From Dictyobacter formicarum (lineage in GTDB: Bacteria > Chloroflexota > Ktedonobacteria > Ktedonobacterales > Ktedonobacteraceae): DNA of 64,000 nt. Below, piece by piece: positions 18,267-27,259 of the stretch. The position numbers and the translations under genes are program-made. The notes below the pieces were generated by a model that was not told where the DNA came from, searched no databases, and worked only from the letters and a program-made list of their open reading frames with translations. Position 1 is the stretch's first letter, and each line of letters starts with the position of its first letter. The DNA lies in contig NZ_BNJJ01000021.1 in NCBI RefSeq assembly GCF_016587435.1, positions 90,776 to 154,775 of the forward strand. Direction: 5' to 3'.

Positions 18267-18614
18267 TTTGTAGTTCCCGCTATTTTCTGCTTTACCAGGG
18301 GTAAAGATTACGCTCGTGATAGGTACTGAATATTCTGCTATGTTCCAGCTACCTTTATCGACATATGAGCTCAAAATGAAGCATATTTTAGCTATGCCTA
18401 TAAATATAGGCTCAGCTCGGGTGTGGGAAATAGTTGTGAGTAGGCAAGCGAGGGAAAAGGGGATTTACAGCGGAGACGAGAGTGATTATTGCGAGGGGAC
18501 GAGTGGCGCGTGAAACCAGCAGCACAGCCAGTCTCCTCTGCCCTTGATGACAGCTTCGCTCTATGTGGGTCTACAGGAAACGTGTCTGCGTTGCGGGCGC
18601 ATGCTGTGCCGAGC

Positions 18615-18678
18615 ACAGTATAGCACGAACATGTTCGTTACGAATGCTTGCGTAACGAACATGTTCGTGCTATACTGT
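18615..18678 (+). promoter_or_regulatory. Double TetR operator with embedded leaderless promoter
   Basis: Perfect inverted repeat with 28-bp arms and an 8-base centre. Each arm contains the smaller palindrome ACGAACATGTTCGT, so there are two dyad sites arranged symmetrically. A near-consensus sigma-70 promoter lies in it: TTGCGT at 18648-18653, a 17-base spacer that is itself the right-hand operator, and TATACT at 18671-18676. The ATG of the TetR gene begins only 7 bases after the -10 box, so the message should be leaderless. A mirrored but weaker leftward promoter (TATACT with ATTCGT) is also present. Confidence 0.85.
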
Positions 18679-18682
18679 TTCC

Positions 18683-19402
18683 ATGATGACGCACAAACGT
18701 TTTTCACCGCCTCGCAGCCGACGCGAACGTCCGGCCAAACCGGCCTTGACCCGGCAGGGCATTATCGATGCCGCGCTCGCCATTCTGCGCGAGGAGGGAC
18801 TTCACAAGGTCACCATGCGTCGTATTGCGGAAGCGCTGGATACAGGGCCAGCCTCGTTGTATGTCTACGTGCGCAATACAACCGATCTGCATGTGCAGAT
18901 TCTGGACGCCCTCCTGGCTGCGGCAACTTCACCACTCACCGTGGAGGGGACATGGCGCGACCGGTTGAAACAGGTGCTCATGCGCTACACCTCTGTCCTC
19001 TTCAACTATCCAGAGATCGCTCGGATGACCTTGACCATGCATCCCAGCGGTCCGAACTATCTTGCGTTGCTGGAGCAGCTTCTCGCTCTCTTGAAGGAGG
19101 GGGGGATGCCAGACCGAGAGGCCGCGTGGGTGGTCGACCTGCTGCTTCTGTATGCGACAGCGACTGCCGTGGAGCAAAGCACTCGTCAGTCCTCATCGGT
19201 GGCCGCCGACGAGGACTCAGTCCTCGTTGCGGCGATTACCACCATTGACGCGAGTGTATACCCTCATATTGCACAACTCGGCAATGAGCTTTTTTCCGGC
19301 AGCGGTCCTGATCGCTTCGCGTGGGGCATCGACGTTCTCCTCTCTGGGGCACTGAGCACTCCTCGTGCAGCCACAGAACAGGAGAAAACAGACGCCATAT
19401 AG
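18683..19402 (+). CDS. TetR/AcrR family repressor with TetR_C-type ligand domain
   Basis: 239 residues. Helix-turn-helix at about residues 24-70 (GIIDAALAILREEG, TMRRIAEALDTGPASLYVYV). The C-terminal domain looks like the TetR_C class of tetracycline-type repressors. It sits directly behind a double operator that contains its own promoter, and is followed after 38 bases by a Tet(X)-like monooxygenase. The natural reading is an autoregulated, ligand-inducible two-gene operon. The ligand may be a tetracycline-like or other polycyclic compound, which is inference. Confidence 0.9.
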   Translation: MMTHKRFSPPRSRRERPAKPALTRQGIIDAALAILREEGLHKVTMRRIAEALDTGPASLYVYVRNTTDLHVQILDALLAAATSPLTVEGTWRDRLKQVLMRYTSVLFNYPEIARMTLTMHPSGPNYLALLEQLLALLKEGGMPDREAAWVVDLLLLYATATAVEQSTRQSSSVAADEDSVLVAAITTIDASVYPHIAQLGNELFSGSGPDRFAWGIDVLLSGALSTPRAATEQEKTDAI

Positions 19403-19440
19403 GAACAGTAGATCGCGAAGAACAGAAAGGAAACACTTTC

Positions 19441-20580
19441 TTGGAACCACAGGTAACGATTATCGGCGCAGGTCTGGGTGGGCTCACGCTTGCCAGCGTG
19501 TTGCATCGGCATGGAATTGATGCCACGATTTACGAGCTGGAGGCATCACCTACAGCTCGTGAGCAGGGAAGCATTCTAGATATGCACGAAGAGTCCGGTC
19601 AGCTTGCCTTACGCAAGGCTGGACTGTTTGAGGCTTTTCGCACGTTGGTGATCCCAGCGGGCGACGAGATGCGGGTTCTTGACAAGGCCGGCACGGTTTG
19701 CTGGGAAGACAGCGGTGACGATACCCGACCAGAGGTTGAGCGCGGGGCGCTCCGTCAAATCTTGCTCCAATCACTGCCAGACCACTGCATTCATTGGGGA
19801 AGCAAAGTGAGGAGTGTCGTCAAGCTGGAAGAGGGAAGACATCAGGTCACCCTGGTAAGTGGAGAAACGTTCACCGCCGCCCTCTTGATTGGCGCGGATG
19901 GGGCTTGGTCAAAAGTCAGGCCGCTCGTTTCAGACGCGCAACCCATCTACTCAGGCATCTCCTTCATGGAAACGCATCTGCTTGAGGCGAGTATCCGCCA
20001 TCCTGAGATCGCTGCCCTGGTGGGTCGCGGTTCGATGTTTGCCCTCGCCGACGAAAAGGGTCTTATGACGCACTGTGACGGCAATGACCGCATCACCGTC
20101 TATATCGCGCTCAAGACCCCTGAATCGTGGGCAGCTGCTAGTGGGATCGACGTTCGCGATCCCGAGGCGACCAGACGGCATCTGCTCAACCATTTTCCCG
20201 ATTGGAATGACCAATTACGTGCCCTCATTGCCGAGAGTGAGACCGAACTGATTCCTCGCCCCATCTATGCGCTCCCCATTGGGCATCGCTGGGAACGCAT
20301 CCCCGGGGTGACCTTGCTGGGCGATGCCGCTCACTTGATGTCGCCGTTCGCTGGTGAGGGGGCCAATCTCGCCATGCTTGATGGGGCGGAGTTAGCAGAA
20401 GCCCTTCTGGCGAACCCGGACAATGTGGAAACAGCTCTCGATTCCTATGAAGCAGCATTGTTTCCTCGAAGTGAAGCTGCTGCCTCGGAAGCCCAGAGGA
20501 ACCTCATGATCAGCTTCCAACCCGATGCACCACAAGGCATGCTTGATCTGATGACTCAGTATGCATCCCAGAAAGGATAA
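19441..20580 (+). CDS. FAD-dependent monooxygenase, Tet(X)-like
   Basis: 379 residues, close to Tet(X) (388). FAD motifs are complete: IIGAGLGGLTLASVL, LLIGADGAWSKVR, and LLGDAAHLMSPFAGEGANLA. Stretches such as ILDMHEESGQLALRKAGL and ALKTPESWAAASGIDV parallel Tet(X) over the whole length. The enzyme would hydroxylate a polycyclic substrate with NADPH and oxygen. The frame is open 40 codons upstream into the TetR gene, but a TTG preceded by AAAGG at 10 bases starts exactly at the FAD fold. Partner repressor upstream. Whether it inactivates tetracycline is untested. Confidence 0.85.
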   Translation: MEPQVTIIGAGLGGLTLASVLHRHGIDATIYELEASPTAREQGSILDMHEESGQLALRKAGLFEAFRTLVIPAGDEMRVLDKAGTVCWEDSGDDTRPEVERGALRQILLQSLPDHCIHWGSKVRSVVKLEEGRHQVTLVSGETFTAALLIGADGAWSKVRPLVSDAQPIYSGISFMETHLLEASIRHPEIAALVGRGSMFALADEKGLMTHCDGNDRITVYIALKTPESWAAASGIDVRDPEATRRHLLNHFPDWNDQLRALIAESETELIPRPIYALPIGHRWERIPGVTLLGDAAHLMSPFAGEGANLAMLDGAELAEALLANPDNVETALDSYEAALFPRSEAAASEAQRNLMISFQPDAPQGMLDLMTQYASQKG

Positions 20581-20592
20581 CCAACGAGGGGG

Positions 20593-20754
20593 TACGCGCT
20601 CTGGGCGGAGATTATTGAGCACAACATCGCCGCGTTGACGCGTCCCATCATTGAAAAGTACGTGCCAGAAGCCCGGAGCGAGGAAATACTCAAAAGTATA
20701 GCCAATGACCCACATCGGGTCATCGTCGTGCTTCATCCCGAGAAAATCATCTAG
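20593..20754 (+). pseudogene. Startless C-terminal fragment of an unidentified protein
   Basis: A 53-codon stretch reads as ordinary helical protein (WAEIIEHNIAALTRPIIEKY to VIVVLHPEKII) and ends in TAG, but has no start codon: a TAA stop lies four codons before it. It looks like the tail of a gene whose body was lost when the TetR/monooxygenase pair arrived. The opposite strand also has an open frame here, which is less protein-like further on. No family is recognised. Confidence 0.3.
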
Positions 20755-21360
20755 CGAAGCGGTCATCAAGGGCAATGGCTCCTTTGATGCCTTCTGGCAG
20801 GGGCGATCTCATGCGCTTGCCTGAGGAGGATCACAACTATTTCCTACACTCCAGTTCAATCCAACAGTGGTGACAATATACCTATTTATTGTAGTATAAT
20901 TGTGGGCAACGCGGCCTGCTCGTAATGAGAATCATCTATAGCAGGCCCTTGATAAGCTATCGTCAATCTGGCTGTAATGCGGCTAGCGCTGCCATCATGG
21001 CTTAACTACGTGCATGGCTTTGCTGGCGGCAGTGCCTGGACGATGGCAAGACAGGGGATGCCGATATTCCCGATCCTGTAGGACCTCAGTAATGTACCAG
21101 CCTCCTTGCGCGAGACAACGTGACTATAAAAGTCGCATTGATCCTGGCCCCATTACCAATCAACAGGTAACGAATTATACGTCCTCACGCTCCACACATT
21201 TAAATAGAGATTTGAAAGAGCTCGCTACAGACAAGCCGGTGAGATTGTGTGTGTATCCCTGTATTGAAGGTAATGAAAGCCTGTGCCCTCATTGTAAAGC
21301 GAAACAAGTAGCAGAGATAGAGATAAAGACAGTGATTTCTGGAAACGAAGGGCTTCCTTT
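20755..21360. other. Intergenic region, possible gene debris
   Basis: About 600 bases without a supported gene. An inverted repeat GGCCTGCT / AGCAGGCC occurs at 20913-20920 and 20940-20947. A short open frame (LPSWLNYVHGFAGGSAWTM) around 20990-21080 reads like decayed coding sequence. A weak frame ending in an ATGA overlap with the GH3 gene (contains CPHC) has no start signal I trust. Confidence 0.35.
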
Positions 21361-22701
21361 ATGATATATCCTTCTCCATTAGAGCATAAACAACAGCAGT
21401 CAAGGGCTCCTGGTAGGAGCTTACAGCACATCCTGTTCAGCGCCATGCTCCTGGTCCTTGCGGTACACATCGCCTGCATTTTTACTATTGGGCAGATATG
21501 GCATATCTCAAATACGTCCGAGCGGCCAATATCTCCTGCCCTGGGCGCTGTGTATGCTCATCAATCAACTTCTACACAATCATCGCGATCCTCATCATCT
21601 CCATATGCTCCCCTAGCCAATCAGGCTAGCGGGCAGAACCAGAGTATCGACGCGTATATCGACCACATGACGCAGACGCAAAAGATTGGTCAGTTGCTCA
21701 TGCTGCCCGTCTATACTAACGGCTATAATTCCGTGTTGAATCAGCCGTTGCAACAATGGGATATCGCCAACGTCATCATCTTTACCCAGTACGGCGGGGC
21801 GCTCATGCCGAGTACACAGAGCGGATTGGCACAACTGGGACATGACCTTCAGGCACACGCCAATCAGCGGTTGATCGTGGCAACAGACGAAGAGGGGGGA
21901 ACCGTCGATCGGCTTGCCCCGTATTACGGCTCCACGCCTTCGCCCAGTAGCCTGGCTGCGAAAAGTGATACCAAACAAGTGTATGCCCAGGCGCGTCAAA
22001 ACGCCCAGCGCTTGCTGGCCAATGGCATCAACGCTAATTTAGCCCCGCTGGTTGATGTCTATCAAGGGGGTGCCATAGACCAGAGCCGTATGTTTGGTTC
22101 GACACCTGGCGACGTCATCAAGTATGCCGGAGCGTTTCTGGACGGCTTACAGCAGAACGGCGTGCAGGGAACGCTGAAGCACTGGCCCGGTATCGGCTCG
22201 GCTCCGGTTAATCCTGACAATGGGTTGTCGTCCATCACGCACAGCCAGGCCCAGCTCAACTCCGTTGACTTCGCACCGTTTCGCGCCCTGTTGTCGCATC
22301 AACCTGGAATGATCATGACAACGCACGTCATGGTCCCCGCTTATGACTCACATAAACCGGCTTCGCTCTCACCGGTACTGATAAACCAGGTTCTGCGCGG
22401 CCAGCTGGGCTATCAAGGCGTCGTCGTTACCGACCAGATGGAGGCAGGAGGGTTGCTCCAATTCATGCAGCAGCAGGGATATAGCAATCCCTCGCAGGCG
22501 ATCGCCGAGGCAACTGTCCAGGCTATTCTCGCGGGCAACGACATCATTGAATGTCCAATGGCACCTGATCGCCAGGCGGCAGTCGTCAATGCCGTTACCT
22601 CGGCCGTGCAATCCGGACGCATCTCGCAGGATCGCCTGCACCAGTCGTTGCAGCGCATCATCGCCCTCAAAGCGAGAATGGGACTTATCTCGCTGTCGTA
22701 G
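21361..22701 (+). CDS. Membrane-anchored glycoside hydrolase family 3-like protein (NagZ/BglX relative)
   Basis: 446 residues. A signal-anchor covers about residues 24-45, followed by a Ser/Thr-rich linker, then a GH3 barrel: TDEEGGTVDRL, LKHWPGIG and the nucleophile region VVVTDQMEAGG with D358. NagZ enzymes carry an Asp-Ser-His acid/base loop after KHFPGHG; here the corresponding stretch is GIGSAPVNPDNG, so the histidine is missing. It may cut N-acetylhexosaminides or another beta-glycoside with a different acid, or be a binding protein. AAGGG lies 8 bases before the ATG. Confidence 0.85.
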   Translation: MIYPSPLEHKQQQSRAPGRSLQHILFSAMLLVLAVHIACIFTIGQIWHISNTSERPISPALGAVYAHQSTSTQSSRSSSSPYAPLANQASGQNQSIDAYIDHMTQTQKIGQLLMLPVYTNGYNSVLNQPLQQWDIANVIIFTQYGGALMPSTQSGLAQLGHDLQAHANQRLIVATDEEGGTVDRLAPYYGSTPSPSSLAAKSDTKQVYAQARQNAQRLLANGINANLAPLVDVYQGGAIDQSRMFGSTPGDVIKYAGAFLDGLQQNGVQGTLKHWPGIGSAPVNPDNGLSSITHSQAQLNSVDFAPFRALLSHQPGMIMTTHVMVPAYDSHKPASLSPVLINQVLRGQLGYQGVVVTDQMEAGGLLQFMQQQGYSNPSQAIAEATVQAILAGNDIIECPMAPDRQAAVVNAVTSAVQSGRISQDRLHQSLQRIIALKARMGLISLS

Positions 22702-22719
22702 CGCCTCGATTATCCTACT

Positions 22720-22764
22720 CGATGTTGATGCTCCCATTAATAATAAATGGGAGCATCAACATCG
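22720..22764 (+). terminator. Strong terminator after the GH3-like gene
   Basis: Perfect 18-bp stem (CGATGTTGATGCTCCCAT and complement) around a 9-base AT loop, followed by ATCATTGTGATTTTTT. It lies between convergent genes. Confidence 0.85.
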
Positions 22765-22912
22765 ATCATTGTGATTTTTTCAGCCCGGTCATGCAGAATG
22801 GAGTACATACCGGCAGGGAAGCAGAAGAAATATGGCTGTAGATGTCATATCATATGGTGTAGTGTAGTGATGAATATCTCTGAACAAGAATTATTCTGTG
22901 TAAGGAGGCAGA

Positions 22913-23674
22913 TTAGAAGATATCTGCGCCCCATTTGATCCTCTGAATCTCCTGTCGCACCTGCTCAACCGTTGGGAAGAGTTCGTAGGAGAGACGATCG
23001 GTAATCAATTCGAGTGTAGTTCCATGGAAAGCAAAGAGCAGATGATGGTATCTGACATGTTTCACGATTGGCGTCAGTGGCGCGATATACTCGCTGATGA
23101 TTTCTGCGAGCAGATTCTCCGGTTCGGTGCTCTGCAAGTGCTGGAGCCAGGCGGACGGTTTCACCTCAAACACCCCGCAAGGAAACATCCCTCTTTCGGC
23201 CAGCGGATGTGCCCGTAAGTCTTCTTGCCGAGAGTAATGCCTCAAGATATGCCCAGGACAGATCCCTGTGTCCCAGAGAGCATACATCTCAGTGGCATCT
23301 CCCTGAGGAGGGGAGCTTCTGACAACCTCGACAAACGAGTCGGCAGGTTCTGCTTCTGAGAACCCGCCAGGCTGGTTTTTCTGGAAGAAATCCCCAACAA
23401 TGGGGTAAGCAAAACGAAGCTCAATATCACTGGCGACGATAAGAGGGGGACCTCCAGCAGGTTGGGGGAGATGTGGTAAGAGAATCGCACGATCATTCTT
23501 CCCTGAGAGGTCATACATCCTCAAAATCCCTTTCTTGCAGATGAGTTGGAGCAAAACAACGATCTCTCCCAAGAAAACCACCGCGAGGTTCGTTTTTCCT
23601 TTTCTTCTTGCCTTCCTTATTGCTTGATAAGTAGCGCAAGCAAATCTCGGAGAGGTGACCTGGTCAGACCTCAT
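22913..23674 (-). CDS. Hypothetical protein, no recognised family
   Basis: 253 residues. No signal peptide, membrane segment or catalytic motif is visible. The N-terminal third is basic (YQAIRKARRKGKTNLAVVF); the rest is mixed alpha/beta with a long acidic to aromatic stretch and a C-terminal helix (FPTVEQVRQEIQRIKWG). The start ATG has AAGGAGGG 13 bases upstream, somewhat far; an open frame continues 31 codons further. It is divergent from the histidine kinase gene. Confidence 0.6.
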   Translation of the reverse strand: MRSDQVTSPRFACATYQAIRKARRKGKTNLAVVFLGEIVVLLQLICKKGILRMYDLSGKNDRAILLPHLPQPAGGPPLIVASDIELRFAYPIVGDFFQKNQPGGFSEAEPADSFVEVVRSSPPQGDATEMYALWDTGICPGHILRHYSRQEDLRAHPLAERGMFPCGVFEVKPSAWLQHLQSTEPENLLAEIISEYIAPLTPIVKHVRYHHLLFAFHGTTLELITDRLSYELFPTVEQVRQEIQRIKWGADIF

Positions 23675-23967
23675 ATTAGCAGTTTTGCCCTCCTTACACA
23701 AGGGCTTTCTTGAACTTGCATTAGGGCTTTTTGCTCTCACTCCACAGGATACTGTTGGGATGTACACTGATTATCTCGCCAGGATAGTCTCTAAAGAATC
23801 AATATCGCAAAATGATAGGGAATCCCATCAAACATGGCGGTCGTGCCTCGTACGCAGCTAGAGGGATGAGATTGCGATCCATTTCTGCCGCCGTGTACAA
23901 TAGCCCTGTCGTCTTGTGGTTTCTCTTCACCTGTAGAACAGTTGAGCCTTCTTTAAAGGAAAACACG

Positions 23968-25902
23968 ATGGGTAAAAGCCAGCGGCATGTCGTGCAGCGA
24001 AAGCAGCGACCAGATGTGACATCTGCAAGGAAGCATGGTATCCGATCGACCCCGTTGAAAGTTACGGCAAAACCGCGTGCTGCGCAAAACGAGACGGTGC
24101 TGTTCCGGCAGCTTGAGGCTATCTTTGCGGTTTTGCCGGATGGTGTCGTCGCTTGCGACCAGGATGGAAAAATCCTCCGACTCAACGCCGCGGCCTTAAG
24201 GCTCTTTGAAGTGTCTTCTGAAGCCAGGTATCGAGGAAGAGATTATCGGGACTTCCTTGCGTACTATACACTGTGTAACGAGCAGCAACGACCAATTTTC
24301 CCGGAAGCATGGCTCAGAACCCCCAGCAGTGAAGAAGCGACATCCAGTCCACCAGAACAAACGCTCATGCTCCAGACTCCTTCCAAGCGAAGAGTTGCCA
24401 TGAACGTATCCTGCTCACCTGTGCTTGATGCACAGAAGCATGTGAGGGGGATGGTTGCGGTTTTCCATGAAATCTCACAGCGGGATCAGCAAGCCCGCCA
24501 TCTCCAACGCGTCCACGAGGCTGTGCTGACCATGACCAAAGCCATTGCGCACCTCCCTGAGAACCTTGAGCGTTTTTCCAAGCAGGTTGCAGCCGCTTTG
24601 CCTGAGGGGTCCCTGCTCCTGTCCCCTCCGGTGATCTTTATCGCCCAGCAACTGGTCAATGTGATCCATCAGGTCCTGGATTGCCCTCGGGCGAGTCTGA
24701 AAGCTTTGGATTCAGCGGGGTATTACTATTATGTCGCAGGCAGTGGTTTCACTGCTGAACAAGAAGAGCCTGAACGGGCGACAAGTGGCCTCTTCACGGC
24801 TTCAGAGCTTTTGGCGGAAACAGTGATTGCTCGCCTCTGCACGAATAAAGAGGCAATTGTTCGTGGTGATCGCGTGCATTACCCACCTGGCTTCGATGTT
24901 TTTGCTTCCGAGAGCTACTGGAACGTGACGATTCTCCTGATCCCCCTCTTTTTTGAGCAGCAACTGAGCGGAGTCATCTGTATCATCAAGCCTGGTGTAG
25001 ATAGCATATATACACCAGAAGAGATCGAACTGGTGAAAGTCGTCTCCGCACAGGCCATGCTGGTCATGGAATATCTCCATTGTTTGCATCAGCAAATTGA
25101 GGCCCGAAACAGGGAACTTGTGCTGCACGAAATCAATCGCCTCAACCATGATTTCTTGATTCTGGCCAATCACGAGCTACGCACCCCGCTGACAGGGATC
25201 TTAGGCAATCTGCAACTGGCTCAGCGCCGGCTAGAGTTGCTGAAGCACGAGGGTGCAGCGCAGGCCGAGCGCGTTAGTGAGCAGATTGTACAGGCACAGC
25301 AGCCCTTAGAGACTGCCTTACGGAGTGCTCGGGTTCAACAGCGCATGATCGATAACATCACCGATGATGCACGTATCCAGACCAATCAACTGGAGCTCCA
25401 TCTGCAACGGCGTGACCTGCTTGCTCTGCTCAAAGCTGCTGTAGCCACGCGACAACAGTTGGTGCCTGAGCGCACGATTGTTCTGGAAATGAAATCGGCG
25501 GCACAAGAGGTGCCTGTCATTGCCGATGCTGAGCGGATCACACAGGTCCTCACGACCTATCTGACGAATGCACTCGCCTATTCGCCCAACGAAACGCCAG
25601 TGACCATACAAGTGACCATCGAGGAGGGAGTCGCGCGGGTCTCGGTCCACAACGAGGGGCCAGGAATCCCTTCTGAAGAACAAACACATCTCTGGGAACG
25701 CTTCTATCGTGCCAAAGGGAACGCAGTCCAGCATGAGATGGACCTGAGTTTAGGTCTTGGCCTCTATCTGTGCCGGGCGCTGATTGAGCGCCACACAGGC
25801 AACGTGGGAGTACAGAGCGTCCCTGGTCACGGGGCGACCTTCTGGTTTACCTTGCCGATTGCGCCATCTCTGGGGGGGCGAGAGCACGGCAATGCCCCAT
25901 AG
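23968..25902 (+). CDS. Sensor histidine kinase with PAS and GAF domains
   Basis: 644 residues, no membrane segment, so cytoplasmic. PAS domain about 45-170 (LEAIFAVLPDGVVACDQDGK), GAF about 225-370, HisKA with phosphorylatable H402 (NHELRTPLTG), and a C-terminal ATPase with N-box LTNALAYSP, G1 HNEGPGIP (Asp replaced by Asn-Glu context) and G2 GLGLGLYLC. AAAGGA lies 7 bases before the ATG; the frame is open 52 codons further upstream without a site. No response regulator is adjacent, so its partner is unknown (orphan kinase). Confidence 0.93.
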   Translation: MGKSQRHVVQRKQRPDVTSARKHGIRSTPLKVTAKPRAAQNETVLFRQLEAIFAVLPDGVVACDQDGKILRLNAAALRLFEVSSEARYRGRDYRDFLAYYTLCNEQQRPIFPEAWLRTPSSEEATSSPPEQTLMLQTPSKRRVAMNVSCSPVLDAQKHVRGMVAVFHEISQRDQQARHLQRVHEAVLTMTKAIAHLPENLERFSKQVAAALPEGSLLLSPPVIFIAQQLVNVIHQVLDCPRASLKALDSAGYYYYVAGSGFTAEQEEPERATSGLFTASELLAETVIARLCTNKEAIVRGDRVHYPPGFDVFASESYWNVTILLIPLFFEQQLSGVICIIKPGVDSIYTPEEIELVKVVSAQAMLVMEYLHCLHQQIEARNRELVLHEINRLNHDFLILANHELRTPLTGILGNLQLAQRRLELLKHEGAAQAERVSEQIVQAQQPLETALRSARVQQRMIDNITDDARIQTNQLELHLQRRDLLALLKAAVATRQQLVPERTIVLEMKSAAQEVPVIADAERITQVLTTYLTNALAYSPNETPVTIQVTIEEGVARVSVHNEGPGIPSEEQTHLWERFYRAKGNAVQHEMDLSLGLGLYLCRALIERHTGNVGVQSVPGHGATFWFTLPIAPSLGGREHGNAP

Positions 25903-26025
25903 AGACAAGAAAGGAGACACAGGCATTCGCGTCCGCGACCTGCCAATCACACTGGATAAGCTGCTGCCGTGAGGCAGCAGCAGGTCAATACAAGATGCAT
26001 CATAGAAGTTGGTATCCTTCCAGTT

Positions 26026-26217
26026 CTATGGTGGTACCGGGAGTCTCTTTCTCACAGCGAGGATGCGAAGTGTATAGCCTTGTTCCTCCCACTTCTTCAC
26101 CAGCCTGATGATCGCCTTGTCGAGTTGCTGATGTGTGTGAGCTGAGAAGGTGGTATGAGAAATGGTCGGCATATATTCAGGATGAGTCAAACGGTAGGTG
26201 ACCTGAAACTTCATCAT
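26026..26217 (-). CDS. Small hypothetical protein
   Basis: 63 residues (begins MMKFQVTYRLTHPEYM, ends VRKRLPVPP). AGGAG lies 6 bases before the first of two adjacent ATGs, which supports a real gene. The pattern of a beta strand, then a helix with many charges (QQLDKAIIRLVKKWEEQGY), then a strand suggests a small alpha/beta fold. No family is recognised. Confidence 0.6.
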   Translation of the reverse strand: MMKFQVTYRLTHPEYMPTISHTTFSAHTHQQLDKAIIRLVKKWEEQGYTLRILAVRKRLPVPP

Positions 26218-26324
26218 ATGCTTCTCCTGACGACGAGAGAGGCGCAATTATGACTGTACTCCCTTCTGGACTCAAAGACACAAGTATGAGAAGGGGATTG
26301 AGAATAGTATATCATCAGAGAGCG

Positions 26325-26353
26325 TCACAGTGTTTTAGTGAAAAACACTGTGA
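26325..26353 (-). terminator. Hairpin downstream of the crotonase gene
   Basis: 12-bp perfect stem (TCACAGTGTTTT and complement) with a 5-base loop, placed 40 bases after the crotonase stop on the minus strand. The T-rich arm is internal, so termination strength is uncertain. Confidence 0.5.
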
Positions 26354-26393
26354 TTGCGCCCAAGGGCTATGACAGGAATTGCAGCCTGATAGA

Positions 26394-27179
26394 TCAGCCA
26401 TCGCCGGTTTCCTCTTTCAGTATAAAGCTGCCGTGCCTGCCCGCGCCGCTGGCAAACTTCTGCGCGCCGCTGGTCCCTTCCGCTTGAAGCACGCCAAACC
26501 CATGTTGAAACTCATTCGCCAGCGCCTCCTGGAAGCTCAAATCACATTGCGCATAGGCAGAAAGCCGGTCGCTGCGCATACACGCCGGAGGGAAGCGGCT
26601 GATCTCTCTGGCAAGTTCCTCGGCAGCCTGGCGCGCCTGACCATGCGGCACAACCCGGTTTGCCAAACCAATCGCCAGCGCTTCCTGCGCCCCAACAGGC
26701 CGGCCTGTCAGAATCAAATCCAGCGCCCGGCTCAGCCCAATCAGGCGCGGTAGCCGGATCGTGCCACCATCAATTAACGGCACACCCCAGCGCCGGCAAA
26801 AGACCCCCAGCACGGCGTCCTCTTCCATCACACGCAGATCACACCACAGCGCCAATTCCAGCCCACCCGCCACAGCATAGCCGCTTATGGCGGCAATCAC
26901 TGGCTTGGTAAGCAGCATCCGGCTTGGCCCCATCGGCCCGTCGCCATCTGGCTCGACGCGATTGCCTTCGCCCGCCGCAAACGCTTTCAGGTCCGCACCC
27001 GCGCAGAACTGGCCGTGATCGCCCACCAGCACACCCACCAGCGCATCCGGATCGGCATCGAAATCCCGAAAGGTCTTGGCCAATTCCTCCGCCGTCTGGC
27101 GATTGACCGCGTTGCGTACCTCTGGCCGGCTCAGTATCACCGTGGTAATTGGCCCATTGCGCTCAACCCGAACTGACAT
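26394..27179 (-). CDS. Enoyl-CoA hydratase/isomerase (crotonase) family protein
   Basis: 261 residues. Oxyanion-hole segments FCAGADLKAF and ISGYAVAGGLELALWCD are intact. The second catalytic region reads WGVPLIDGGTIRLPRLIG, with Asp-Gly where the classic hydratase has Glu, so the reaction may differ from simple hydration. GGAGGAA lies close before the ATG. Its codons are visibly richer in G and C than neighbours, hinting at acquisition from a higher-GC genome. It lies just downstream of the IscB element, which may have inserted in its promoter region. Confidence 0.88.
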   Translation of the reverse strand: MSVRVERNGPITTVILSRPEVRNAVNRQTAEELAKTFRDFDADPDALVGVLVGDHGQFCAGADLKAFAAGEGNRVEPDGDGPMGPSRMLLTKPVIAAISGYAVAGGLELALWCDLRVMEEDAVLGVFCRRWGVPLIDGGTIRLPRLIGLSRALDLILTGRPVGAQEALAIGLANRVVPHGQARQAAEELAREISRFPPACMRSDRLSAYAQCDLSFQEALANEFQHGFGVLQAEGTSGAQKFASGAGRHGSFILKEETGDG

Positions 27180-27259
27180 AGCATTCCTCCTCGTTGCCTC
27201 CTTCTCTTACACAGCTACAAGTGCCGCTAGAAATATCCGATGATCCGCTCATAGATGGT

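Noticed and set aside
18398..18616. Leftward 72-codon frame starting at a GTG after the mirrored promoter
   Set aside because: It would be leaderless like TetR, but its composition (many Ser, Pro, His, Arg) is not protein-like and it opposes the SDR gene.
18544..19248. Long plus-strand open frame over the TetR gene
   Set aside because: It is the shifted shadow of the TetR gene; it runs through the operator and has no ribosome site or protein-like pattern.
20392..20775. Minus-strand 127-codon frame overlapping the monooxygenase end
   Set aside because: Half of it is antisense to the monooxygenase gene; the non-overlapping part is better explained by the plus-strand gene tail.
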